Positions 10,160-21,530 of a stretch of 64,000 nt of DNA are shown here, piece by piece (position 1 is the first letter of the stretch; the number at the start of each line of letters is the position of its first letter). The notes beneath the pieces are model-generated. The model worked only from the letters and a program-made list of their open reading frames with translations, ran no database searches and was not told the origin of the DNA. This stretch comes from Episyrphus balteatus (Eukaryota > Arthropoda > Insecta > Diptera > Syrphidae), in the NCBI RefSeq assembly GCF_945859705.1, contig NC_079134.1, positions 33,370,576 through 33,434,575 on the forward strand, written 5' to 3'. The translations under genes were made by a program, and so were the position numbers.

Positions 10160-11760
10160 ACATACATTTTTTACTCAAATCATAGACTATAACGTTTTCC
10201 ACAAAATAGCTGAAGATATACTTTAGTAACCCTTATCGTTTTAAAAGTAGTGAAAAAAGGGGTTCTTAAGCTCATTGATAACTGAAAACGAATAGTTTTT
10301 GGGAGATTTGGTTGCTGAGTTATTTTCACCCAAACAATTTTTTTTTGGAAGTTGTACCTACTTCGTTTGCAGTGTTGGGGTATAAAAATTCATTTTTTGA
10401 AAAGAAATGTCAAGTAGCACCATCTAGTGCTCATAATTGTAAAAAAGTTCTGCTATGGTATTAAGGAGATGTCTGCGGACCAAAGTCTCGAAATAAGTTT
10501 AAGATATGAGTTCATAATCAACGGGTTATGTATTCGGTTAATAAATTACATATTTTTATTATTTTTTGAAGTGAAAACTTCTTTAGTATCGTAGTGATTT
10601 GAAAGATGATGAAACGAAATAGCGACAGGAAAAATCATTTAATTATAACTTTTTTGTTTAAATAGATAGATGAATGAAATCTATACTGTAGAAAGGTAAT
10701 AGAATAAACTATAATTGTACAAAATTTCAATGAATTTCATACAAAAAATTCTGAGATAACGGTGAAAAAATGTTCTTTTTCTAAACACGTTTATATCTTT
10801 CGATCTATAGAACATAAAAATTTTACTTGAATACGCATGCTGATAATATTATCTTTCATTTGATATATCAAAGTAAATGGTACAGACTCTACAAGTTACA
10901 CAATCTTAAATTGAAAAACTTGAAAAATACCTCAAAACACCTATGGGGATCTGTTGCCAATGACCAAACCACTCAGGGTGGGAAGTACCTTAATCTCAGT
11001 TTAAAATTTCAACATGGTTGGCTTTAAAAAGTTCTTAATTTTTTTTGTAGGAATCATAGAAATATGATTGAACCGTTATCGTCATATACAAGGTGAAATA
11101 ATAAGCTTTCAGATGATATAAATTTATTATTGGTTGTGATTTAAAAAAAAATTGATTTAATTGTTTTAGAAGAGAAAAAATTGTTTTTTACTTTTTCTGA
11201 TGAAAACTGATTGGTTTTAAAAATTCTAGCATTTTTTGTAAATATTGTACAGACATGGTCGGTATAAATATATTGAGCTGAAACAATAAGCTAATAACGA
11301 AGAAAAAATAACAAAAATAATAAAAAATTATAAAAATTATTTTTATTTTTAGTGGAGCGATTGAATATAATTCAATTTTCAAGTTCAAGTGACCTCATCT
11401 GCGTACCTGGGCGAAACGCTTTATAAGTTTGGAGGTCACTTGAACTTTAAAATTTAAACAATAAGCTTTCAGATGATATTAAATTTATTATAAGTTGTAA
11501 CAAAAAATGTAATTAATGGTGTTAGAAAAAAAAAGATTTTTTTTTGCTTTATTGATGAAAAATGATTATTTTGAATGAACGATTTTTATTTTTATACTTT
11601 TTGAATATTGTAAAAATTTAAGTACGGCTTTATTTTTGAGGAAAATTTGTAAGCTTTTTAATGGTGTAGTTTTTTTCAAGAAGAATGATTTCTAAAGGTT
11701 TCACTTCTACAACGTGTGATTTGCACACATGATTTTCTTTTTGATTTTAGAAAAAAATCC
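10160..11760 (+). repeat. Dispersed repeat family R1, copy b
   Basis: Shares with R1a the CTCAAAACACC...GATCTGTTGCC segment (10930-10960), AGTACCTTAATCTCAG (about 10984) and the AATAATAAGCTTTCAGATG units (11097, 11459). It is followed by TTGCACACATGATTTTC near 11730, also seen next to R1e and, inverted, in R1c. Borders are approximate. Confidence 0.65.
11293..11455. mobile_element. 163-bp insertion in R1b with a 12-bp target duplication
   Basis: AAACAATAAGCT occurs on both sides (11281-11292 and 11456-11467), while other R1 copies have it once. The insert includes a hairpin with exact 16-bp arms (11381-11396 and 11432-11447) and a 35-base loop. No ORF, TIR or poly(A) tail is present, so its class is unknown. 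Confidence 0.65.
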
Positions 11761-12600
11761 AACGGGTACCCCTTGCCAAAAAAAAAAAAAATACATTTTT
11801 AAAAATTTCCAAACAAAAACATGTTTTGAATTAAAGATGTGAGTTCATTATCAACAGTTCTATGCATTTAGGTATATAAATTACTTACTTATCTATTTTT
11901 TTGGGGATTTTCCAAAAAAAAAATCAAATTTTTTTCCATCATTTTTTTTTTTTTATTTCCAATTCCAACTGAAAACTAAGAGTTTCCTTTGACGTTTGGT
12001 TCCTGAGATATTTTCAACCAAACATGTTTTCTTTCTTTATTTTTCTTACACTCCGAAGTCGATATCTCGGAGTCCTTTTAATTCAGTTTAAACATTTTTG
12101 AAAGATAATTTATTTTATAAAATTTTGAAGAATTTATCAAAATTATCTGTTCGAATGAATTGAAAAAAAAAAAAAACAAAAAATTGAAGGATTTTAAAAC
12201 AGTTCCTGCTACATGTTTTTGAATGTAAAGAACAAGTAAAATCAGATAAAAAAAATGTCTTCGCTTATTTCAGCTCACAAAAACTATTTCGAGGAAGAGT
12301 CAAAGAGCAAAAAGAAAAGAAAAGATTTAATTATCCAATTTATAACAATAACACTCATAAACTAATCCGAAGATATTTGATTTTCATTTACACTCAATTA
12401 ATTCTCTGTCCCGAAAATCTATACAAAACCTCTTTAACCCCCAACTGAGTCAGGTGTCTTCTACAACTTGTTCGAAGTGATATTATCATTGTATCTTGTA
12501 TTTGATCGAGTGACTTCAAAGACGGCTTCAATTCAACAATCAGAGTTTCATATTAAATTTCTTTGATCTCACGCCATCTATCCAATTAAAACCTCAAACA
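11761..12600. other. AT-rich intergenic DNA
   Basis: Poly-A and poly-T tracts, no ORF or repeat border recognised. Confidence 0.5.
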
Positions 12601-13965
12601 ATAGTCGTCATTTCTTCAAATCAATAATAATTTTTTGGGGGAGGCGGCGGCGTCGGTGTATATGATAAAACTGTCACTAAATCTCAAGACTTAAACCAAT
12701 TTGCATCTCAATAAAAGACCAAAAGAATAACAAAGCCACTTCAAAACTGTGCGCCTCCTCAATAAACCCCAAAACATTATTGGCCTCCTGATGTGGTGTC
12801 AAAATCTTCTCCCCTCTCATAACTTTAAATTTATAATTTTTTCAGTCTTTCCAAGTCCAACAACTACAGACCTTTTCGATTGAGCCTATTATATTGTGCT
12901 CTATGGTCTCGAACAATAAGTAAACCGAACAGGTTGCAGCAGCTGGGAAGGAACTCCGATGGCCAGATTAATGAATTGTGACACCTGATTGTAAAGGTGC
13001 ATTGTAGAAGAGCCAAGAGAGTTCAGTTCCGTCATGGTGTAGTATGGCGATTCAAATGCGGGCAACGAAACAAATAGTCACACCTTACTCACGCCAGGAG
13101 CGGGCGAGACTTCCACTTATATTGGTGTTAAATGGCCAAGATTCGGCGCGTAGAGAAAAAGGTGTTCCTTTAACTGGCGCCAGGCTGCCAACGGGGGGGC
13201 TTTCGTTTGTCTTTAACTGTGCTAATGCTCGTTGCTGCTTCAGTACAATGAGACCCACGAACATGAAAAAATACAACAACAACAACAAACTCAGGCATAT
13301 CTCGTTTTGATGCATGGTAACAAAACACAATATCGAAGGAACAGACTTTGCAGTCTCAGGCCCATCCTGGATGGGCTTTCGTGCGATATCTTGCTGATCC
13401 ATAGAGACCGTGCGCACAAAATCAACATGAGTGCGTATCTGAAACAGGTATCTTTAGTTTCTTACATTATTGGGAAAGGGAAGCCATCAGGTACAATATT
13501 TTTTCCTTCAACTTCAGCTGGGACTCATAGTCAGTTCATGGCTTGGTTAGGTTAGGTATATGCAGTGCAGGAACTTTATAATATGTAGCGTGGTAGTTGG
13601 ACTTGCAAATAACAACCATGGGAGTTCTACAGCCAGCAGCGCCTCTCTGCTTCGCCTGGTGTTGTCGTCGTCATCGTTGTTGTAGTCATCGTTTTAGTTG
13701 CCTTGCCACTTCTTCATCATGCCATTAAAAGCGCCACAGGATAAGAAATGGGTTTCTGAGAGTTTCCTTTATAAGAGGTTGTTTTCAGCGGGAAGGTGCA
13801 TTTACATATAAATTTTAATGAAATCAGAATTTCACAAGTTGAAAGGAAGCTTCAATGTAGTTAAGTAAAAGACAGTTATATCTCGAGAAAATTTCAGTTT
13901 TAAACGTTTGATTGGCAGTGACGATCCTTATCTAGAGTAACCCATAAATTCTTAATATCAAAAAT
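12601..13965. other. GC-richer unique DNA, no gene assigned
   Basis: Composition is more balanced than the surroundings and short overlapping ORFs occur on both strands (13044-13555), but their translations show no domain, no consistent start context and mutual overlap. A distal exon, UTR or regulatory block of an out-of-window gene is possible. Confidence 0.4.
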
Positions 13966-15770
13966 CCATACCTACTTACAAAAACGCAAATACCAAAACC
14001 TGGCAATCTGAATTCCAAATAAAATCGGTAACCCCAAAATCACAACAAGGAAACCTGCAACAACCTTTACAAACCAACATCTTGGAATTTCATCGCGTGG
14101 AATCTAAAGTCCCGAAAAACCAATATCTCGAAATGTCAAAAATCCGTACATAATTCCACAAACCGGTAGCCCAAGACCCTATAGCCAAAATAAAATCAAG
14201 AAACATCAAAAACTTTTAAAAAGAAAACCTGACATTTTGAAAATCCCAAACTACAACCACAAAATCCTAAGATACAAAATTGTTAAAGCTTAAAGTCCAA
14301 TTAACTAAAGAAAAACGTATTACTCCGGAAACCAACAACACCAAAAACCCGAAATTTTCAACAAATTAAATTTCAAATATCTGTTATCCCAAAGGGTAGA
14401 AAAAAAAAATGAAATAATGGCAAATTACAATCCAAAACCCATAAGATCCAGAATGGTGAAAAACTAATGTTTCAAAAAACCAATAATCCGATGTTCGGGA
14501 ATCTTGCAAGCTCTTAAGCTCACTATCCAAAATCGTGTTATCTCAAAAGCCCACAACATTGGAAACCTGAAATCTATAAAAGACCACAACTTCGAACGCT
14601 CATGATGCCAAATACCCGATACCGCGTCGTAAGAGGCTAAAATTCAGAAAACCTTATATTCCTAAATCAAATAAGTCCAAAACACATATTCACAAAAACT
14701 CACAATCCAAAGTCCAATTTAAGGTCTGGAAACTATTATAAGGAAATCCTGATATTTTGAAATCCTTACCTAATTTAAACAAATAGGAAAAAAATCTAGG
14801 AAACCATCTGTTAGAAAACATAAAATCAAAAGCATAAAACATAAAATCCAAAATCCCAAAAGCCCAATGCGAAAAAATCGAACATTCTTAAACATTCCAA
14901 ACTATTACCTATCCCAAAACAAAACGAAACCCCTGAAAATGGAAGACCCGAGATCTTAACAGCAGTCTCAAAGACTATTGACCCGAATATTCCGCTATTC
15001 CAAATATCCACAATCTAAAAACCAGAAAGTTTAAATAAAAATCCACAAAAACCTTAAATCCTAAGAGCCCACAAAATTAAAAATAGGTACGAAAAACCTG
15101 ACATTCCAAAAACCCAAAATCCAATAAATAACAAAAATCTAGAAAACCATCTTTTTGAAAACCTTAAATTACGTCGAGCATTAACTGCGCTACCAAACTA
15201 CAATACAAAAGACATAAAATGCTTAGAAAAACCAACATCGTGAAATCTCTCAATAACTTTAAGCTTTGACCTTCTATCCCAAAAAATGTAATTCCGAAAG
15301 CCGTGTATTTACACGGCTTTCGGAATTACATTAAATTAAATTACCCTAAATCTTCAAAAATTGCAATCCTTAAATCCCGACATTCCAAAAACCCAAAATT
15401 CAGAAACACGAAATCCAAAATAAAATATAGAAAACCCAATAATTAGAAAACATTTCATTCCAGCAAACCATTATTTTGAGAACTTAAGATTGCATACCTA
15501 CAATTCAAAACAGCAAACCAAAATCTAGAATACCTACATAAAAAAAATCTTGAAAGCGAAAAGTTTAGAACAACCAACATCCTGAAATCTGGAAATGAAA
15601 ATCGAAAACCCGAAACATTGATAAACCACTGTCCCGAAATTTTAAAATTCCAGAATTTCGAATTTCGAATACGAATTTCCAAAACCAAAAGTCCCGGAAA
15701 TCGAGATTCAAAATAAAATCCCGGAAAAGTCAAAAACACAACAATCCAGTAAACCGTTACTTTTTTTGAT
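13966..15770. repeat. Cryptic CCAAAA/CCCGAAA-type degenerate repeat with strong strand skew
   Basis: For about 1.8 kb the plus strand is mostly A and C with irregularly spaced variants of AATCCCGAAAACCCAAAATC, so the minus strand reads as GGGATTTTGGG-like runs. No exact period holds. The ORFs here (14826-15011, 15455-15739) are by-products of the repeat and translate to Phe/Ser/Gly-rich strings. Confidence 0.7.
15285..15332. repeat. Perfect 23-bp palindrome with a 2-base spacer
   Basis: Arms 15285-15307 and 15310-15332 are exact reverse complements (arm core GTAATTCCGAAAGCCGTGTA), separated by TT. It sits within the C/A-rich repeat. Confidence 0.93.
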
Positions 15771-16225
15771 TTTAAAATTAGAACAATTTGTTCAACTCAA
15801 AATTTTGGATTTTGACGTTCAAGTTATTTTTGCAACCCCAAACTTCTTAAAATGTTTGGATGTCGGAAATGCGGGTGGTCTGAATTCACGCTCCTTATGT
15901 TATGAGTTTTAAAACTTTGGATTTTGAAACTTTTGTTTTGGTTTTAAGGGTATTTGGCTCCGTAAATAACACAGGTCAACACGAAATTTGTGCTTGGGTT
16001 GTGACTATGAAATTATGATAGATACATATATTGATACTCATCTGGAAAATATTTTTTTTTTTTTAATTTGCTTTTGAAGTCAGCAGAGCAATTTCCAGTT
16101 TTCAAGTAAATCTGTCTTTTACAAAAATTGTCGTGCGTAATTTTGGCAAAAACCCGAGAACATCTTACCCGTTTTGGATGATTTTTGTTTTGTTTTCTTC
16201 ATTTTAATGCTGTTTTCATATTCAT
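15771..16225. other. Intergenic DNA
   Basis: No gene or repeat recognised between the skewed region and FB1b. Confidence 0.5.
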
Positions 16226-16234
16226 ATAAAGAAA

Positions 16235-17045
16235 GGGTTGGGGTCGAAATGCTGTATGTTGCAAAATTCTGTATTCAAAAATACTGTATGTCAAAATTCT
16301 GTATGTTCAAAATGCTGTACGAACAAAATTCTGAAAGTCAAAATTCTGTATAGCAAAATTCTGGTTGGTCAAAATACTATATTTCAAAATTCTGTCCATC
16401 AAAATTCTTTAGGTATATCAAAATTCTGTAAAAATGCTGTAAAAAATATCGTTTTTTTACAGAATTTTGAAATACAGATATATTTAAAAGAGGGTTTACT
16501 ATGAATTTCTAAGAGATCAACTTAATAAAGAGGCAAGCTTCTAAGCTGATTACGGAAAAAAGAGAGAGAAAACAAAACTACACTTATTTAAAAAAAACAA
16601 TCTGAATTAAACCACGTTGCATACCTAAAACGGATTGAAAAAAAATTTAATTTATATTGATTTTGACATTTTTTTTTGTAAAATGTATTTTGTATGTTTA
16701 AGAAAAGTTTGATTTGTGTTCCTAGAATTGATTTATTACTTTAATAAATATGTTTGTATAAAGTTACAACTTTACTGTCAATAATTATATTTAAAGCTAC
16801 TATTTAGTGTTTTTTTAATAAAGGAAATTTCTTTAAAAATACTGTATTGAAAATACAGTATTTTGCCGTACAGAATTTTACAAAACAGAATTTTGCAAGT
16901 CAGTATTTTGTTCATAGTAGTATTTTGACGTAAAGAATTTTGTATTTACAGTATAATGACGTACAGAATTATGGTCTTACAGTATTTTGACCCTACAGAA
17001 TTTTGTCGTACAGAATTTTGACAAGCAGAATTATGACCCGCTCCC
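16235..17045. mobile_element. Foldback-type element FB1b with CAAAATTCTG subrepeats
   Basis: The left end is GGGTTGGGGTCGAAATGCTG and the right end on the other strand is GGGAGCGGGTCATAATTCTG. Each arm (about 16235-16450 and 16835-17045) carries a run of about a dozen diverged units of 13-17 bp around CAAAATTCTGTA, inverted between the arms. ATAAAGAAA at 16226-16234 and 17046-17054 is a perfect 9-bp target duplication. No transposase ORF is present; 16238-16504 is an artefact of the subrepeats. Confidence 0.88.
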
Positions 17046-17054
17046 ATAAAGAAA

Positions 17055-18240
17055 AAATAAAAAATAAAGGAAATTTAAGAAGAAAAAAGAAAAATTAAAT
17101 CAAAATTTTCGTTTTTTTGTCGAATTTTTGTCAAATTGGAGCTTGAGGCATTATTTAATACCATCTATTTTCAATATTTATGGTAAAAGTAATTCACTCT
17201 GATGTTATTTTTACTATACAAAAATAACTGCTTACACAAATACCTGTATCCAAACTGTAGCCAAACTAGTTCATATTGAAATTCTTTATTTATTGAAAAG
17301 TTAAATTAATTTTTTTGCATATTTTTTTTTATTTATTATTTTGTTGCATATACAAGGTTTCTAAGAAGTAATGGATTAAACGAAATGGGCTGATAGGCTA
17401 ACTTAAGATCTCCCAGAATTTGGTAACTTGTTCATCCCAAATACTTACAGTTCTTGTGAAATTTCGAAAAATCCCTACTTTGCAACAGTATTTTGCTTCC
17501 TCTGCCCATAATTGATTTTTGTTTTTTACAATTCTTTCCCTAAAACATTGCCTAACAATAAGAAACAATTAACTAATAAAATTATTTTTTATTTTATACG
17601 CCATTTTTTTGCGAATTAATTAACAGTTCCGAGTTTCATAAAAACTCAATTTCTTACTTTTATTTCAGAGCAACAAGACCAAAAAAATGTGTATTGTGTG
17701 ACTCTGGTTTATTATTTTTAAAACTTGTCCCGGTATTGCAGTTTTCAAAAAAGTATAAATGTTTCCAAAGTTGAAGTTAGATAAAAAAATATAACGGTTT
17801 GAACTCAACAAAACAGGGTTTTTCGGACCAAAAAACCCTTGTATTCATCATAACTTTTTTGTTATAATTTAAGTCGAAAAAAATGCTGTAGTAAAAATGT
17901 AGAACTTTAAATCATCTACATTTTATACCTTAACAGTTTTTTTTGTACAAGGCACGGTTCTTGCTCATAAGACTCGAGTTAGGCTCACAGGGTATGAAAA
18001 TTGTATTTTTGCTCCTAACACTACAAAAGCAAATCTTAGGAGGGGAAAGGGTGATTATCTATTGTTTTGGTTTACCATGAACCCAAAAAGTGCAAATTAA
18101 ACCCAAGCACAAAAAATATTTTTATTTTTGTCGACCTGTGTAATTTTTGAAAATTTCAAGACATTTTGAATAGGTACATAACGTCGTAATTCCACCCAGG
18201 ATTATTTTGTTTATGTACATGGCTAAGATATTGATTGTGA
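17055..18240. other. AT-rich intergenic DNA
   Basis: No ORF, RNA gene or element border recognised. Confidence 0.5.
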
Positions 18241-19170
18241 ACTTGTGAAATTCATCTTCAATTGGGTGTCAGTATAGTGGCAGTGGTGTGATACCCGTTT
18301 GCATTCTCTGTCTCATGATTGCTGCCCCAAAAGGAGTAGGTAACTTGTTGAAACTCCTTAACATAGATCGGAATCAGTGCTCGAGATGATATTCCACGAC
18401 GAAGTTTTTTCCAATTTTTTTGTTGCTCCTTCCTCCCAAATGGGATGCTGAATGTGTGTAAGTTTCGCGTTTGCAAATTCAAAAGGTGCGCCTTGGCGAC
18501 CATATACAATGCTATAGCTGGTTGACGTTGTCGAGCCATGGCCCCCACCACCATATACAATCACCATCATTTTCATCGTCGTCGTCGTCGCAGTCGTCAG
18601 TTACTGCCCCGATAAGGTTGCTCTTTTGCAAAAAAAAAAGAAAGAAAAAAGTCAAATTTAAATATGCGAACGTTTTGAGGGGCAGAGTTGAAGTTGGCTT
18701 GGTTTGGTTTTGGTTTTTGGCGTATATTACTGTGCAACCTCTGTTCTGGCTCTGACTCTGACTCTAACTATGGGGACAATAATTTTTGTCTGGAGCGTGC
18801 AAAAGTCGTGGCGTTGATTTTGCCGGCAAGATAAGATGTCTCAAAAAGTGACACTTTGCGAGAAAACTCAGGCCAACTTGTGGTTGTTTGCTGCTACAAT
18901 AATGTCTTTGCTATACAAGAAGTTTGTGAATGAATGTGGGCGGGTTGTGGTGCAGATGGTTTTGCGATAAGATTGTAATATGCGAAATGATAATGCTTCT
19001 ATGCGCGCAGCAGCACAAAATATATAGTATAAAACAGCGGCAGGTGTGAAATGTCATTATAATGGTTGTAAGTGAATTCCCAATTGGTGTTTGTTTGTTT
19101 ATAAAAGTCATATATGCGTTGTCATGTGCGAGGTGTGTTACCAAATGGTAAAGTGCTCGTGCGGAATGTT
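18241..19170. other. GC-richer unique DNA, no gene assigned
   Basis: Balanced composition with a short GTCGTCGTC run near 18580 and a CTCTGACT run near 18750. Short ORFs on both strands overlap and resemble nothing known. Possible regulatory DNA. Confidence 0.4.
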
Positions 19171-20370
19171 TTATCATATATAATTTAAAACAACACTTTA
19201 AAGTCGATTTTTTTCAAATGTTTATCAAAGATTTTTCGTATATGTAATCTATCGGAATATCTAGCATATTTAATGACTTATGCAAATAGGGGTCTCAAAA
19301 AAACTTCATTTTGACATTATTATACGTGTTTTGGAAAAAAGATCATTTTTAGACTTGACAAGCGAAGGTGTTATTGCTATTATGCAGTTTTGCGAATTTT
19401 AAGAACAGAATTAAACAAAATACTAACACAAACTGTGTTGCAAGGTTTTTGCATACAAAAATGTAGAAATTGGTAGAAACTAAAAAAAAAGATTCCATGG
19501 AATGTTCCATATACAATGATTTAAAAAAATAAAATGCACGACTGGGACGCACGAACTTGCTCTGAGAGTTAAAGTTGCTTAAATTTTTAAGACTTTTTAT
19601 ATAGAAATTTGGAAAATGTAGGTACAAAAAAATTTATTTTTTAAAATTCGTTTTTTTTTTAAATAAAATAAAATCTGAAATCAAATTGCCCTCCAAAACA
19701 AGTATGCAGTTTTGATTGATATATTAAGATGCATTATTAGAAAAAAAATGTTCAATATCGTTTGAGCCGTTTTTTAAAAAACTAATTTTTTATAAATAAT
19801 TTTTTGGAAAAAAACTTTTAAAATAAAATTGATATGCCATTTTGTAGAAATCACTAATCAACATCTAAGAACAAAATTTCAAAAAAAAATTCAATGTCCC
19901 GATTTCGAAAATTTGAATTTTCAAAAAAAAATTTCAATTTTTTTTTTTTTAAATTAAAAAATTTATATTTTTGGCTTATATTGAAATTTTATAAATGCTT
20001 CTTCACAAAAAGTTTTGTTGAAATCGAATAATCGGTTTCGGAGATAATCGGATTTGAAAAAAACGTTATTAATGATTTTCAAAAAAAAAGTTTTTTCATT
20101 AGAAGATAGACCTTGTCTTAAAACTTACATTTGATTTTTTTAAACAAAATCGTTGGAGCCGTTTTTGAGAAATTTCAACTTTACTAAAATCGTTATATGA
20201 CAAGTACCATTATTTTGTTGTCCAAAAAAATTAATTCCAAAAACCCCTCTGGAGAGTCGCCAAATAACGCTTCATACCAAATTTGAAGTCAATCGGTCCA
20301 TCCGTTTAGGCTGTAGCTCTTTATACAGACAGACAGACAGACAGACAGACAGACGGACTTCCGGGACCCA

Positions 20371-20780
20371 CACAGAGAAAAATAGAACACATAAAATAGA
20401 ACAAAAACAATACGATTTCTCTATGGTTTTCATCCAAGAAGGAAACCTTATTAAAACAATCGGGTTTTCCTTATTGTTTTAAAATCTGCAAAAAAAATAA
20501 AAAAAACGATGACCAGGCTGGGAATCGAACTGGAGACTTCAAATCATTAGTCGCCCACCTTACCACCTGAACCAACCTGCCATGAGAATATTGATCGCGA
20601 TTTTTGTTCTAGTGCTAAGTTGCAAAAAAAATCAAAGATTTTCTCTATAAAAATAATAAGAAATCTCCTTAAAAAAACCTTATTAATCGTTGATTTTAAT
20701 AAGATTTCCTTATGAAATGTATGGACGGTAAAACAATATGGCAATCTGTTAGTTTTTAGCGGGTCATATTTTTCTCTGTG
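20371..20780 (-). mobile_element. TIR element T1a with tRNA-like core (410 bp)
   Basis: The ends are perfect inverted repeats CACAGAGAAAAATA, flanked by CA on both sides. The insertion interrupts R2a between GGGACC-CA and CTTTTTT, as the uninterrupted R2 copies show. The centre (20513-20580, minus strand) is tRNA-like with a B-box GTTCGATTCC. A second copy lies at 49740-50170 in the opposite orientation. Confidence 0.85.
20513..20580 (-). other. tRNA-like segment inside T1a
   Basis: On the minus strand it reads GCAGGTTGGTTCAGGTGGT...CAGTTCGATTCCCAGCCTG: A-box-like and B-box sequences at tRNA spacing and a weak acceptor pairing (CAGGTT with AGCCTG). The anticodon arm is irregular (GACT/AGTC stem, 10-base loop), so it is not a working tRNA gene. 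Confidence 0.6.
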
Positions 20781-20850
20781 CACTTTTTTGGCATTCTCTA
20801 CCATCGTAATGTCATGGATGGATGATATATAATGTAGTACCTACCTATAT

Positions 20851-21164
20851 CGCAAGTAAAAATAAATTGTTTTATTCATGCGTTCAGAACTTATTCAAGT
20901 TAAAGAATTATAAATGAAATATTGATTTTTTTCTTAAAAAAAAAAAATAGAAGAAATAAACTCAGGACATACATATTAGGGCGTTCGTTATATAGGTTTT
21001 TTTTTCGAGAATCAAGTTCCTTAGTGGGAAAACTGTTTCTAAATGATAAAAAAAAATCTTCTAATTTTTTCAGATTTTTATTTTGACATTAGATGGCGCC
21101 CCAAGAAGGTTAAAGTTTTTTAACATTTGAAATAGGTATGTGTTGACTTATATACCTAAGGCCA
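20851..21164. other. AT-rich intergenic DNA
   Basis: Nothing recognised. Confidence 0.5.
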
Positions 21165-21306
21165 TTTTTTTTAGATATAGCCTTCAATTAAAATTTTTTG
21201 ATGAAGTTCTTGTCTACATTAAACAACTTTTTTAAAAAGGTCCTGACTAAATCCCTGGTTCTAGAAAAATGGTTTATACCTTTTTGAAGGCTATATCTAA
21301 AAAAAA
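21165..21306. repeat. Inverted repeat with 23-bp arms (possible MITE)
   Basis: Arms 21165-21187 and 21284-21306 are exact reverse complements with core TTAGATATAGCCTTCAA around a 96-base interior. No clear target duplication. Confidence 0.8.
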
Positions 21307-21406
21307 ATAAATTTATAAGTACGAGTAAGTACCTAGGTATAGAGAAATTGTTCTCCGAAATGTTTTTTTTTTTCAAATACTTCTGTGCATATGATAAGAG
21401 TCTAAT

Positions 21407-21530
21407 GGCCAATTTCATAAAGCCCTTTAAAATGTTTATCAGGCTTTTACATCCTAAAATGACGTTTTTTCCAAACAAAAAAACGTCATTTAAAATTTTA
21501 AAAGCCTGTTAAATGTTTATGAAATCGGCC
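21407..21530. repeat. 124-bp snap-back hairpin
   Basis: Ends GGCCAATTTCATAAA and TTTATGAAATCGGCC pair; the inner parts AGGCTTTTA and AAATGACGTTTTTT pair with AAAAACGTCATTT and TAAAAGCCT. A few bulges occur. This could be a tiny MITE or a structured RNA. Confidence 0.75.

Larger units (their letters stand above)
19480..20850 (+). repeat. Dispersed repeat family R2, copy a (split by a TIR element)
   Basis: Runs from about TAAAATGCACGACTGGG through GTGCG..AACTTGCTCT, AACAAGTATGCAGTTTTGAT and CAAATAACGCTTCATACC to a (CAGA)n tract (20330-20353), ACTTCCGGGACCCA, then, after an insertion at 20371-20780, CTTTTTTGGCATTCTCTACC and a TCGTAATGTCATGG end. Copies with the same order occur at 31.1-32.0 (inverted) and 40.34-41.65 kb. 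There is no ORF. The internal (GTCY)n-type tract recalls mini-me-like elements of flies, but identity is not shown. Confidence 0.75.

Noticed and set aside
11396..11430. Possible hammerhead-ribozyme remnant (GGCGAAACGC next to GCGTACCTG)
   Set aside because: The CUGANGA core is missing and stems II and III cannot be drawn.
13044..13555. Overlapping ORFs on both strands
   Set aside because: No domain, mutual overlap and no splice or start support. Kept only as unassigned GC-richer DNA.
13966..15770. Telomere-like repeat on the minus strand
   Set aside because: GGGATTTT-like units are irregular and do not match TTAGG or TTAGGG. Flies also lack telomerase repeats.
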